From positions 62,001 to 126,000 of the forward strand of contig SHYS01000005.1 in NCBI GenBank assembly GCA_009692685.1: a stretch of DNA of 64,000 nt. The letters are read 5' to 3'. Both the position numbers and the translations under genes were made by a program. This document shows, piece by piece, positions 53,997 to 61,963 of this stretch; positions within the stretch are counted from its first letter, which is position 1, and each line of letters begins with the position of its first letter. Origin of the DNA: Dehalococcoidia bacterium (GTDB lineage Bacteria; Chloroflexota; Dehalococcoidia; UBA2979). The notes below the pieces were generated by a model that ran no database searches, was not told the DNA's origin, and was given only the letters and a program-made list of their open reading frames with translations.

Positions 53997-54821
53997 ATGG
54001 TCGACAAACTGGTAAGCGCAGACTGGGTAGCGCAGCACAAGGATGACGCCGGCGTGCGCCTCGTCGAAGTGGACGTGGACACCGAGGCGTACAACGAGTC
54101 CCACATCGAGGGTGCGCTCGCCTGGAACTGGACATCACAACTTCAGGACCAGCAACGTCGCGACATCCTCACCAGCGGGGCCATCGAGGAGCTCCTGGGC
54201 GCCTCGGGTGTGGCCAACGACACGCACGTCGTGCTCTACGGCGACAATAACAACTGGTTCGCCGCCTACGCGCTCTGGCTGCTCGAGCTCTACGGGCACA
54301 CAAATGTGTCGCTTATGGACGGTGGTCGAGTGAAGTGGCTGGCTGACAGCCGCCCGACGACTACGGCGCGTCCGGCCGTCGCGAAGGCTGCCTACCACGC
54401 GGAGCCGGCCAACCCCGCTCTGCGCGCGCGACGTGACGAAGTCATCGAGGTGGCCAGTCACGGCGGCCGCCAACTCGTGGATGTGCGCAGTCCCGCAGAG
54501 TTCAACGGCGAGATCATCGCGCCTCCCGGCATGAGCGAGACCGCTCAGCGGGCGGGGCATGTTCCCGGCGCGCGCAACATCCCCTGGGCCCGCGCCGTTA
54601 ACGAGGACGGTACCTTCAAGAGCCCGGATGAGCTCCGCACTCTCTACGAGGGGGCTGGTATCAAGACAGGCGACCCGACCATTGCCTACTGCCGCATCGG
54701 CGAGCGCTCCAGTCACACCTGGTTCGTGCTCAAGCACATCCTCGGGTTCTCGGATGTGAAGAACTACGATGGTTCGTGGACCGAATACGGATCCATGATC
54801 GACGTTCCGATCGAGAGGTAG
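53997..54821 (+). CDS. Two-domain rhodanese, thiosulfate sulfurtransferase
   Basis: The 274-residue protein has an inactive first rhodanese domain (LVEVDVDTEAYNESHIEGAL) and a catalytic second domain with LVDVRSPAEFNGEI, GHVPGARNIPWARA and the active loop YCRIGERSSHTWFVL. The CRxGERS loop is that of thiosulfate-type enzymes such as mycobacterial CysA2/SseA. It likely passes persulfide sulfur to the adenylated carriers in this cluster. ATG 53997 follows GGGGAGG. Confidence 0.93.
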   Translation: MVDKLVSADWVAQHKDDAGVRLVEVDVDTEAYNESHIEGALAWNWTSQLQDQQRRDILTSGAIEELLGASGVANDTHVVLYGDNNNWFAAYALWLLELYGHTNVSLMDGGRVKWLADSRPTTTARPAVAKAAYHAEPANPALRARRDEVIEVASHGGRQLVDVRSPAEFNGEIIAPPGMSETAQRAGHVPGARNIPWARAVNEDGTFKSPDELRTLYEGAGIKTGDPTIAYCRIGERSSHTWFVLKHILGFSDVKNYDGSWTEYGSMIDVPIER

Positions 54822-54831
54822 GGGCGCGAGG

Positions 54832-55227
54832 GTGCTGCAGACGATGATCGGCGACGGGCGCTCGGTGCATCAACTTCAGCAGACGGTGTTGCACCGGGCG
54901 CTCGTCGCTCGTGACCCGGGTCGCGTCCACGTGCGCTTCTCCCCGGCCGTCCTCGATCGCTATCGAGCGGTCGAAGGTGCCCAGCTCATCCGTACGCGCA
55001 CTGTGGGGCGCGTTACCGTCCCCGGACGCTGGTCCCTCGATGTTGGCATTGCCCCCGACGGTTCGCTGCATCTGCCCTTCTCGGATCTCGCCGATCGGCT
55101 GCCGGAGGACGAGTGGCCGTTCTGGCTGGATCACCTCGTCGAGGCGCCGGCCAGTGGAGCCTTCCTCCAGATGCGCCTGACTTCCTCGGCCTGCATCGAT
55201 GACGGTGAGACCGAGGCGTGGTCGTGA
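54832..55227 (+). CDS. Hypothetical protein in the sulfur cluster
   Basis: I do not recognise this 131-residue protein. It is soluble and beta-rich (RVHVRFSPAVLDRYRAVEGA, RWSLDVGIAPDGSLHLPFSD, WPFWLDHLVEAP) and ends with SACIDDGETEAW. Position between the rhodanese and the Mec-like gene, with 10- and 25-base gaps, ties it to sulfur transfer. GTG start at 54832. Confidence 0.7.
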   Translation: MLQTMIGDGRSVHQLQQTVLHRALVARDPGRVHVRFSPAVLDRYRAVEGAQLIRTRTVGRVTVPGRWSLDVGIAPDGSLHLPFSDLADRLPEDEWPFWLDHLVEAPASGAFLQMRLTSSACIDDGETEAWS

Positions 55228-55252
55228 CTCGACGCTTCTTGGGGGCGCGGTA

Positions 55253-55687
55253 GTGCCTCGGATCTCGCGTGCGGTCGTCGAGGCGATGGTCGCGCACGCC
55301 TGCGAGGATCTGCCGAACGAGGCCTGCGGGATGCTCCATGCCTTGAATGGCGTGGCTACTGAGGCATACCGCGTCAAGAACGACGCCGCCAGCCCGTATC
55401 GGTACGAGATGAACCCGCTGCAGATGCTCCGCCTTGAACGGCAGCGCGAGGAGAGCGGCAAGGCGTTGTTCGCTATCTACCACTCGCACGTCGCCTCGGA
55501 AGCGTATCCCTCGCCCACCGATGTCCGGATGGCCTTCTGGCCGCCCGGCGCTATCGAGAACGCGCCGATGTTCCCGGAAACCTACTACATCCTGGTGGCG
55601 CTCAAGTACGAGCCGCCTGCGGTCCGCGCATTCCACATCCGCACCGACGGGGTCATCGAGGAAGAGGCGATCGACGTTGTCGACTGA
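55253..55687 (+). CDS. mec: JAMM-family metallopeptidase, Mec-like
   Basis: The 144-residue protein has a complete JAMM site: Glu23 in PNEACGM and HSHVASEAYPSPTD at 77-90, that is HxH-x7-S-x2-D. In Mycobacterium, Mec frees cysteine from the CysO-cysteine adduct. The cluster makes that role likely here. It may also trim the GGA tail of CysO or cut the ThiS-MoeB fusion. GTG start at 55253. It overlaps the thioesterase gene by 11 bases. Confidence 0.92.
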   Translation: MPRISRAVVEAMVAHACEDLPNEACGMLHALNGVATEAYRVKNDAASPYRYEMNPLQMLRLERQREESGKALFAIYHSHVASEAYPSPTDVRMAFWPPGAIENAPMFPETYYILVALKYEPPAVRAFHIRTDGVIEEEAIDVVD

Positions 55688-56090
55688 TGCGTTACCGCCC
55701 GCGGAGCTGCCGCAGCCGAGCCCTCTCGGTCGCCACCTCGGTATCGAGGCTGTCGAACTTGACGATGAGCATGCCGTCGCGCGCCTGACGATTGCGGAGT
55801 ACCACAAGACTCCGGTCGGCGCGGTGCACGCGGGAGTGCTGATGGCGCTCGCCGACAACACCGCCACGATTCTCGCGAACCGCGTGAACGGGGTCGGTGG
55901 TGGCCTCCCCGGCTTCATGGTCAGCATCGATCTCCACGCGGTACTCCTCGCCAACCAGCCCGAGGGCGAGTTGCGCGCGGAGGCGCGTGTGGTCCGTCGC
56001 GGTCGACGTGTCACGGTCATTCGCACGGCCGTGACCGGCGCGGAGGGTCGTGTCCTCACAGAGGTGACTACCACCCATATCCCGACGTAG
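55677..56090 (+). CDS. PaaI-type hotdog thioesterase
   Basis: The 137-residue hotdog-fold protein has HKTPVGAVHAGVLMALADNT, the catalytic-helix pattern with Asp at ADNTATILANRV, then PGFMVSIDLHAVLLANQPEG and VTVIRTAVTGAEGRVLTEVT. It probably hydrolyses acyl-CoA thioesters. Start is TTG 55677, overlapping the end of the Mec-like gene; I chose it because no ATG or GTG lies between it and the conserved core. Confidence 0.82.
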   Translation: MSTDALPPAELPQPSPLGRHLGIEAVELDDEHAVARLTIAEYHKTPVGAVHAGVLMALADNTATILANRVNGVGGGLPGFMVSIDLHAVLLANQPEGELRAEARVVRRGRRVTVIRTAVTGAEGRVLTEVTTTHIPT

Positions 56091-56096
56091 CGGCCC

Positions 56097-56948
56097 GTGA
56101 TTCACTTCAGCCCTGCCTCTATCGAGATCGGCGGCGTCGTCTTCGAATGGGGACGGCGGACGTTCGTCATAGGCATCGTCAACGCGACCACGGACTCGTT
56201 CTCGGGCGACGGCGTGCTCGATGCTGCGCGGGCTGCGGATCAGGCCGCCCGCATGGTCGAAGGCGGTGCGGCGCTGCTCGATGTCGGTGCGGAGTCGACT
56301 CGCCCCGACTTCCCCTCGATCGATGCGGACGAGGAGTGGCGGCGTCTGGAGCCGGTATTGCGTGCTGTTCGCGCGGCCGTGAACGTCCCGGTGACCGTCG
56401 ACACGTCCAAGGCGGCCGTCGCCGAGCGCGCATTCGAGGCGGGCGCCGATGCGCTCAACGATGTGCGTGGACTCCTCGGTGACTCCGCCCTCGCGCCGTT
56501 GATTGCCCGTCTCGGCAAGCCCGCCGTGCTCATGCACAACCAGCGTGGGCGCGACTTCGGCGGTGATGTAATTCTGGATGTCTGCGCTGGCCTCGAGGAG
56601 AGCATGCAGGTCGCGGAGCGCGCAGGTCTTGACCGGGCGCGGCTTATCCTCGATCCGGGCTTTGGGTTCGGGTGGACACCGGCCCAGAACCTCGAGATGT
56701 TGCGCCGCCTCGAGGAGCTGCGCGTCCTCGGACGTCCGTTGCTCCTCGGCACGTCGCGTAAGTCGACCCTCGGGCTGGTGCTCGACCGGCCGGTTGAGGA
56801 GCGGGAGTGGGGCACCGCCGCGACGGTTGCCCTCGCGGTGCGCTCCGGCGTCGACATCGTCCGCGTCCACGATGTGCCCGCGATGGCCGATGTGGCCCGC
56901 ATGGCGGACGCTATCGTCCGTGGCTGGACGCCCCACGAGGGCACATAG
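56097..56948 (+). CDS. folP: Dihydropteroate synthase
   Basis: FolP joins pterin pyrophosphate to p-aminobenzoate. The 283-residue TIM-barrel protein has GIVNATTDSFSGDGVLDAAR, the pABA and pterin motif GAALLDVGAESTRPDFPSID, DTSKAAVAERAFEAGADALN and LLLGTSRKSTLG. The GTG at 56097 follows the thioesterase stop by six bases. The last base of the gene overlaps the folK start. The whole set from the Mec-like gene down may be one transcript. Confidence 0.96.
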   Translation: MIHFSPASIEIGGVVFEWGRRTFVIGIVNATTDSFSGDGVLDAARAADQAARMVEGGAALLDVGAESTRPDFPSIDADEEWRRLEPVLRAVRAAVNVPVTVDTSKAAVAERAFEAGADALNDVRGLLGDSALAPLIARLGKPAVLMHNQRGRDFGGDVILDVCAGLEESMQVAERAGLDRARLILDPGFGFGWTPAQNLEMLRRLEELRVLGRPLLLGTSRKSTLGLVLDRPVEEREWGTAATVALAVRSGVDIVRVHDVPAMADVARMADAIVRGWTPHEGT

Positions 56949-57469
56949 TGCCCCGCGTCTGGCTCGCGCTCGGCGGGAATCTCGGCGATCGTCTCGGGAA
57001 CATCCGGGATGCACTCGACGGCCTGGTTGTGGGTGGCGTCGCCATTGACGCGGTGTCGTCCGTCTACGACACGCCGCCGTGGGGCGTGCTCGAGCAGGCG
57101 CGCTTCGCGAACGCCGCAGCCAGTGGGCTCACTACGCTCGGGCCGCACGAGCTTCTCGAACTGTGTAAGCGCATCGAGGCGGCGGCGGGGCGCGACTTCA
57201 GCGCGCCACGCAACAGCGCGCGATCTGTCGACGTCGACATCCTGCTCATCGAAGACGTGCAGCTCAGCGAGCCCGACCTCGAGGTGCCGCACGCGGCCCT
57301 GCACCAGCGCGCGTTCGTCCTGCTGCCGCTCGCCGAGATCGCCAGCGCCGAGGCGCATCCGCGCCTCGGTCGCACGGTCGCGGAGCTGCGTGATGCCCTG
57401 ACGGAGGCCGACCGGGCGGCTATCGAGATCCTGGCAGGGCCGGGATGGTGGCGCTCCGCCCGGCGCTAG
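56948..57469 (+). CDS. folK: 6-hydroxymethyl-7,8-dihydropterin pyrophosphokinase
   Basis: FolK supplies the substrate of FolP. From GTG 56948 (overlapping the folP TAG), the 173-residue protein has VWLALGGNLGDRLGNIRDAL, VYDTPPWGVLEQARFANAAA and SARSVDVDILLIEDVQLSEP, followed by VPHAALHQRAFVLLPLAEI. All ATP and pterin contacts of the family seem present. It converges on a small membrane protein gene, ends overlapping by four bases. folB/folE are not seen. Confidence 0.94.
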   Translation: MPRVWLALGGNLGDRLGNIRDALDGLVVGGVAIDAVSSVYDTPPWGVLEQARFANAAASGLTTLGPHELLELCKRIEAAAGRDFSAPRNSARSVDVDILLIEDVQLSEPDLEVPHAALHQRAFVLLPLAEIASAEAHPRLGRTVAELRDALTEADRAAIEILAGPGWWRSARR

Positions 57470-57747
57470 GGACTGAGGCCGTAATCGACATCAGCGGCCG
57501 ACGGCGGGTAGGAGTCCTGGGACTCCGGCCCCTCGAGGTCGGCGAAGTCGTCGGGCTCCCAGCGCGTCGTGGCCATCGTGTAGCCCACCCAGAACCCGAG
57601 TCCCGCCGCCGCTCCGGCAACGATCGCGACAGGAATGGCGAGTACGAGATACGAACGACGCACGACGCCGGCGAGGAAACACGCCAGCCCCAGGCCCGAT
57701 GCGGCCATCAGCAGGCGCCCAAGTTGTCGCGAGCGCTCGATGGTCAC
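57466..57747 (-). CDS. Small two-helix membrane protein
   Basis: A 93-residue protein with two membrane helices (LLMAASGLGLACFLAGVV and YLVLAIPVAIVAGAAAGLGF) and an acidic C-terminal tail. I do not recognise it. It resembles AtpI/AtpZ-like two-helix proteins only in outline. The GTG start directly follows the TAG of the Trm112-like gene, so the two are translationally coupled. Confidence 0.62.
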   Translation of the reverse strand: MTIERSRQLGRLLMAASGLGLACFLAGVVRRSYLVLAIPVAIVAGAAAGLGFWVGYTMATTRWEPDDFADLEGPESQDSYPPSAADVDYGLSP

Positions 57748-57957
57748 CTAGGTGCCACGCGCCTCGGCCTCGATCGCGGCGCGAAGCTCTGGGGGCAACA
57801 GGTTCGGGATGCCGTCCGCGATCGGAAACACCTCGCCACAACCGCCGCAGGTCAGCGTGCCCGTAAGCACCTCGACGCCGTCCTCCGAGGTGACGGCGAG
57901 CACGAGCGGCTCCCGGCAGACCGTGCAGGCCAGAATCTCGACAAGGTCGCGTAGCAT
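57748..57957 (-). CDS. Trm112-like zinc-ribbon protein
   Basis: The 69-residue protein starts MLRDLVEILACTVCREPLVL and has a second pair at LTCGGCGEVFPIADGIPNLL, giving CxxC and CxxC zinc knuckles. The Trm112/YcaR family has exactly this VEILACPxCxxPL-GIPxLLP shape. Bacterial members may help methyltransferases or act in wall assembly; the partner here is unknown. Confidence 0.88.
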   Translation of the reverse strand: MLRDLVEILACTVCREPLVLAVTSEDGVEVLTGTLTCGGCGEVFPIADGIPNLLPPELRAAIEAEARGT

Positions 57958-58063
57958 GAGGGGCCCCCGTTCGCGTCTCGATGATAGGCTGCGCGCGGAA
58001 AGCCTCGCAAACTGACACCGCCAGTGGCCCGCTAGACTGCGAGGAGGTTCCTGAGGAGCGAGC

Positions 58064-58726
58064 ATGCCGGACGTCGTGCAGATCCCGATGCAGCGCGCAC
58101 GTGCCGTCATCCGGCCCGGCAGCATCTCGATCCGGCCCGGGCGTAGCCAGCTCCTGGTGCCGCTTGCCCAAGCAGCTATCGCGGGCGGCGCCGTCTGGGT
58201 GATGGCGACGTTCATCAACTCGCTGCCGATGTGGGTACTGGTCGTGTTGCTGGTGATCGCGATCCTCGTCGGCCCCGCCGCGGTGCTGGGGTTTGTCTAC
58301 AACATCTACGGGACCGAGTTCCTCGTCGAACGGCGCAAGGGCACCGCGCGCTGGCATCAGGGCTTTCTTGGCCTTGGCATCGGCACCTTCGAGCTGGTGC
58401 CGTTCGATCGCATCGCCCGCATCGAGGTGCAATCCGACTTCGATCAGGACCTGTCCTCGGGGCAGCTCCAGGACTTCGTCGAGTTCGACGTACGCATCGT
58501 GAAGGACAACGATCGCGTTCTCGATGTGGCGAGCGTGACCAGCGCCTACGCCTTCATCGAGGATGCAGCCGGCCGCGCGAATCGCCTCGGCGCGGCGCTG
58601 GCCGAGATGACCGGGCGCGCGCTTGTCTCATTCGAAGTGCCAGAGAGCGCTCTGGCGCCCGCGCCTGCTCGCCCCTCGAGGCGCCGCATGGGCCGCCGCG
58701 TGGCGCGACCACGCACGGAGGAGTGA
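58064..58726 (+). CDS. Membrane protein with PH-like domain, unknown
   Basis: The 220-residue protein has two helices (LLVPLAQAAIAGGAVWVMAT and MWVLVVLLVIAILVGPAAVL). A cytosolic domain follows with GFVYNIYGTEFLVERRKGTA, FDRIARIEVQSDFDQDLSSG and VKDNDRVLDVASVTSAYAFI, resembling bacterial PH (YdbS/YqeB-like) domains. It ends in an Arg/Pro-rich tail. ATG 58064 has GAGGAG nine bases ahead. It overlaps the next gene (TGATG). Confidence 0.68.
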   Translation: MPDVVQIPMQRARAVIRPGSISIRPGRSQLLVPLAQAAIAGGAVWVMATFINSLPMWVLVVLLVIAILVGPAAVLGFVYNIYGTEFLVERRKGTARWHQGFLGLGIGTFELVPFDRIARIEVQSDFDQDLSSGQLQDFVEFDVRIVKDNDRVLDVASVTSAYAFIEDAAGRANRLGAALAEMTGRALVSFEVPESALAPAPARPSRRRMGRRVARPRTEE

Positions 58727-59166
58727 TGCCCACCACACCCGGCGGGGATGCGATGCGCCTTCTTAGTGCCGCGCGCACGATCGCTGTCGTCGGTGCCTCC
58801 TCGAGCCCCGGGCGCCCCTCTTACGAGGTAGCCGAGTACCTGCTCGGCGCTGGCTACACGGTCTATCTCGTGGATCCAGCCGAGGACGGTCCTATCCTCG
58901 GCCTGCCGGTATACGACTCGCTCCTCGAACTGCCCGAACCAGTCGATATCGTCGATGTGTTCCGGCGCCCCAATTTCGTGGGGCCCGTCGTCGAGGATGC
59001 GATCGCCGCCGGGGCCGGCGCCGTCTGGATGCAACTCGAGATCATCAACGAGGACGCGGCACGAATCGCGCGGGAAGCCGGCCTCGAAGTGGTGATGGAC
59101 CGCTGCACTAAGATTGACCACCAAGAGTTGGTGGCCCGCGAGGACGGTGGTTCGGGTTCGCGCTAG
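58726..59166 (+). CDS. CoA-binding domain protein (YccU-like)
   Basis: The 146-residue Rossmann protein has TIAVVGASSSPGRPSYEVAE, VYLVDPAEDGPILGLPVYDS and LPEPVDIVDVFRRPNFVGPV, then GAVWMQLEIINEDAARIARE and VVMDRCTKIDHQEL. This matches the small CoA-binding family of YccU/YbbF type, of unknown function. The ATG at 58726 overlaps the previous stop. Confidence 0.9.
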   Translation: MPTTPGGDAMRLLSAARTIAVVGASSSPGRPSYEVAEYLLGAGYTVYLVDPAEDGPILGLPVYDSLLELPEPVDIVDVFRRPNFVGPVVEDAIAAGAGAVWMQLEIINEDAARIAREAGLEVVMDRCTKIDHQELVAREDGGSGSR

Positions 59167-59232
59167 GGGATTCACCCAACCGCGCGTGCTAAACTCTGTT
59201 CGCAGCTGGGACCTCAGTTCCTGGAAGGCCGG

Positions 59233-60735
59233 ATGGAAGTACTCTCCGAGGCCTCGGCGCTGACCTCAGCGTCGCCGTTGGTGCCAGATTCCGATGCGCT
59301 TCGCGAGAAGTGCGGTGTCTTCGGTGTATACGCGCCCGGCGAGGAAGTCGCTCGCCTGACCTTCTTCGGGCTCCACGCCATCCAGCATCGGGGGCAGGAG
59401 TCGGCTGGTATCGCCACCACCGATGGCTTCACGATCCACCACTACGCTGCTATGGGTCTGGTCACGCAGGTCTTTGATGAGGCGGCGCTGAGCGGCCTCA
59501 GAGGATTCGCCGCGATCGGCCACACGCGCTACTCGACGACCGGTTCGAGCGTGGTGCGCAACGCGCAGCCGTTCATCGTGGATGGTATCGCCGGCCAGAT
59601 CGCCATTGCCCACAACGGCAACATCGTCAACGCCGACCTGCTCCGCGCCGACCTCGAGGAACGCGGCGTGCGCTTCGATACCGGTACCGACTCCGAGGTG
59701 CTCGCCGCGCTGGCCGCGAACGCTCCCGGCGAGACATGGGAGGAACGCCTCGAATTGATGATGCGGCGCGCGAGCGGCGCGTACTCGCTGACCATGCTCA
59801 CCACGGAAGCGTTGTTCGGTATTCGTGATCCCAACGGGATTCGTCCGCTCTGCATCGGGCGGCTCAACGATGGCACCGGTGCGTACGTGTTGGCGTCGGA
59901 AACGTGCGCCCTCGATCAGCTCGGTGCGGAGTTCGTTCGTGAAGTCGCGCCCGGCGAGATCGTTCGCATCGACGCGACCGGCCTGCGCTCAACGCTCGCG
60001 GTGGAGCCTCAGCGTGCGGCGCTCTGCATGCTCGAGTACATCTACTTCGCCCGGCTGGACTCGAGGCTGGGCGGAAATCTGCTCTACTCCGTCCGCATCG
60101 AGATGGGGGCGCAGCTCGCTCGCGAGCACCCCGTCGAAGCGGACATGGTCATCGGTGTGCCGGAGTCGGCGAGCGCGGCCGCCATCGGTTACGCGCGCGA
60201 GTCCGGCATCCCGTACGTCGAGGCGTTGGTCAAGAACCGCTACGTCGGCCGCACGTTCATCCAGCCCGATCAGCGAATCCGCGAACGCGGTGTGCAGATG
60301 AAGCTCAACCCGATGCGCGAGCTGCTGGAGGGCAAGCGCGTGATCGTCGTCGACGACACGATCGTGCGCGGCACCACGACGACCCCACTGGTTGCGATGC
60401 TGCGGAAGGTCGGCGCGCGCGAGGTGCACATGCGCATCACGGCGCCGCCCATCGAGCACCCGTGCTTCTACGGTGTGGATATGGCCTCCAAGGCGGAGCT
60501 GATCGCGGCCCATCGCTCCGTCGAGGAGATTCGCGAGTACATCGGTGCCGACTCCCTGGGCTATCTATCGCTTGAAGGCACGGCGAATGCCACCGGGGCG
60601 GGTGAACAGAAACTCTGCACCGCCTGCTTCAGCGGTAACTATCCCAGCCCTGTGCCGCTCCAGCTCGACAAGTTCCTGCTCGAGAATCAGGATGAACGGG
60701 AGCGCCACGGCCTTGAGGTCGGCGCCGCGCGCTAG
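59233..60735 (+). CDS. purF: Amidophosphoribosyltransferase
   Basis: PurF makes phosphoribosylamine from PRPP and glutamine, the first purine step. The 500-residue proenzyme has a 26-residue propeptide before the nucleophile Cys27 in CGVFGVYAPG, as in the B. subtilis type, which self-cleaves. The Ntn domain has HTRYSTTGSSVVRNAQPF. The PRTase domain has the PRPP loop VIVVDDTIVRGTTTTPLVA. The four Fe-S cysteines can be picked out (KCTAC-type ends: CMLEY, HPCFYG, LCTACF). ATG follows GGAAGG. Confidence 0.97.
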   Translation: MEVLSEASALTSASPLVPDSDALREKCGVFGVYAPGEEVARLTFFGLHAIQHRGQESAGIATTDGFTIHHYAAMGLVTQVFDEAALSGLRGFAAIGHTRYSTTGSSVVRNAQPFIVDGIAGQIAIAHNGNIVNADLLRADLEERGVRFDTGTDSEVLAALAANAPGETWEERLELMMRRASGAYSLTMLTTEALFGIRDPNGIRPLCIGRLNDGTGAYVLASETCALDQLGAEFVREVAPGEIVRIDATGLRSTLAVEPQRAALCMLEYIYFARLDSRLGGNLLYSVRIEMGAQLAREHPVEADMVIGVPESASAAAIGYARESGIPYVEALVKNRYVGRTFIQPDQRIRERGVQMKLNPMRELLEGKRVIVVDDTIVRGTTTTPLVAMLRKVGAREVHMRITAPPIEHPCFYGVDMASKAELIAAHRSVEEIREYIGADSLGYLSLEGTANATGAGEQKLCTACFSGNYPSPVPLQLDKFLLENQDERERHGLEVGAAR

Positions 60736-60825
60736 ATGCCGCCCGGCCGGTAGCGGCTTTCGAGGGGCCCGATCCCGCGATACCCTGAGTCAGTCTTCCG
60801 TCTTCTCCCCCGAACGAGGAATCTC

Positions 60826-61896
60826 ATGCCTGCTGCCGGCGCCTCGGGTGATCGTCTGACCTATGCCGCTGCCGGCGTCGACGTTTCCGCAGCGGAGGAG
60901 ACGGTGCGGCGCTACGCCGCTCTCGCGCGGAGTACCGCGCGGCCGGAGGTCATGGGCGGCGTCGGGCCGTTCGCGGCGCTCTTCTCCCTCGATGTGTCGA
61001 AGTACCGGCAGCCGGTCATCGTGAGCAGCGCCGACGGCGTAGGGACGAAGCTGCAGCTCGCGGCGGCGCTCGGGCGGTACGACACGGTCGGGCGCGACCT
61101 CGTCAATCACTGCGTCAACGACATCCTCACCACGGGCGCCGAGCCGCTGTTCTTCCTCGACTACCTGGGGACGAACGGGCTCGCGCAGGAGCGGCGCGTC
61201 GAGGTGGTGGGCGGCATGGCAGCAGCCTGCCGTGAGAACGGTGTTGCGCTGGTCGGCGGCGAGACCGCTGACATGCCCGATGTCTATCGTGCCGGTGACT
61301 ACGACATCGCGGGTTTCATCGTCGGCGTGGTTGAGCGGGACGCAGCCATCGACGGCAAGCGCATCGCCGAGGGCGACACGCTTATCGCCCTGCCCTCGTC
61401 CGGGCTCCAGACCAACGGTTACTCGCTGGTCCGCGAGATCTGGGGTGTCGGCAAAGGGCTGGGGGAGGAGCGCGATCGCGCTGTCCTCGACCGCGTGTAC
61501 GAGGAACTGGGCGGCACGCTCGGCGACGCGCTGCTCGCGGTCCACGGTTCGTTCCTGCAGGCGCTGAGGCCGCTCCTGCCGCGCCTGCACGGCATCGCGC
61601 ACATCACAGGCGGCGGACTACCCGGCAACCTCGGGCGAGTCTTCCCAGATCACCTCGCGGCGCTGGTGGACATCTCGACCTGGGAGGTGCCGGCGCTCTT
61701 CCGCATCATCCAGGAGGCTGGCGACATCGCCGAGGCAGAAATGTTCCGCACCTTCAACATGGGGGTGGGCATCGTGGTCGCCGTTGCGCCGTCCGACGCT
61801 GCGGCCGTCATCGAGGCGACCCCGGGTGCCTGGCAGGTGGGTACTGTTGTGCCTCGCGTCGCGGGCGCGTACTCGGTGCAGGGTGTGCCCCGCTAA
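60826..61896 (+). CDS. purM: Phosphoribosylformylglycinamidine cyclo-ligase
   Basis: PurM closes the imidazole ring to AIR. The 356-residue protein has LTYAAAGVDVSAAEETVRRY, SSADGVGTKLQLAAALGRYD, TVGRDLVNHCVNDILTTGAE and GGETADMPDVYRAGDYDIAG, then SSGLQTNGYSLVREI and FRTFNMGVGIVV. All the ATP and FGAM contacts appear normal. It lies 90 bases after purF on the same strand. Confidence 0.97.
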   Translation: MPAAGASGDRLTYAAAGVDVSAAEETVRRYAALARSTARPEVMGGVGPFAALFSLDVSKYRQPVIVSSADGVGTKLQLAAALGRYDTVGRDLVNHCVNDILTTGAEPLFFLDYLGTNGLAQERRVEVVGGMAAACRENGVALVGGETADMPDVYRAGDYDIAGFIVGVVERDAAIDGKRIAEGDTLIALPSSGLQTNGYSLVREIWGVGKGLGEERDRAVLDRVYEELGGTLGDALLAVHGSFLQALRPLLPRLHGIAHITGGGLPGNLGRVFPDHLAALVDISTWEVPALFRIIQEAGDIAEAEMFRTFNMGVGIVVAVAPSDAAAVIEATPGAWQVGTVVPRVAGAYSVQGVPR

Positions 61897-61963
61897 CTCG
61901 TCGACCTGCAGGGCCACAGAGCCAGGGACCACTTGAGCACGGAGTTTCTCGAAGGGGATCTCG

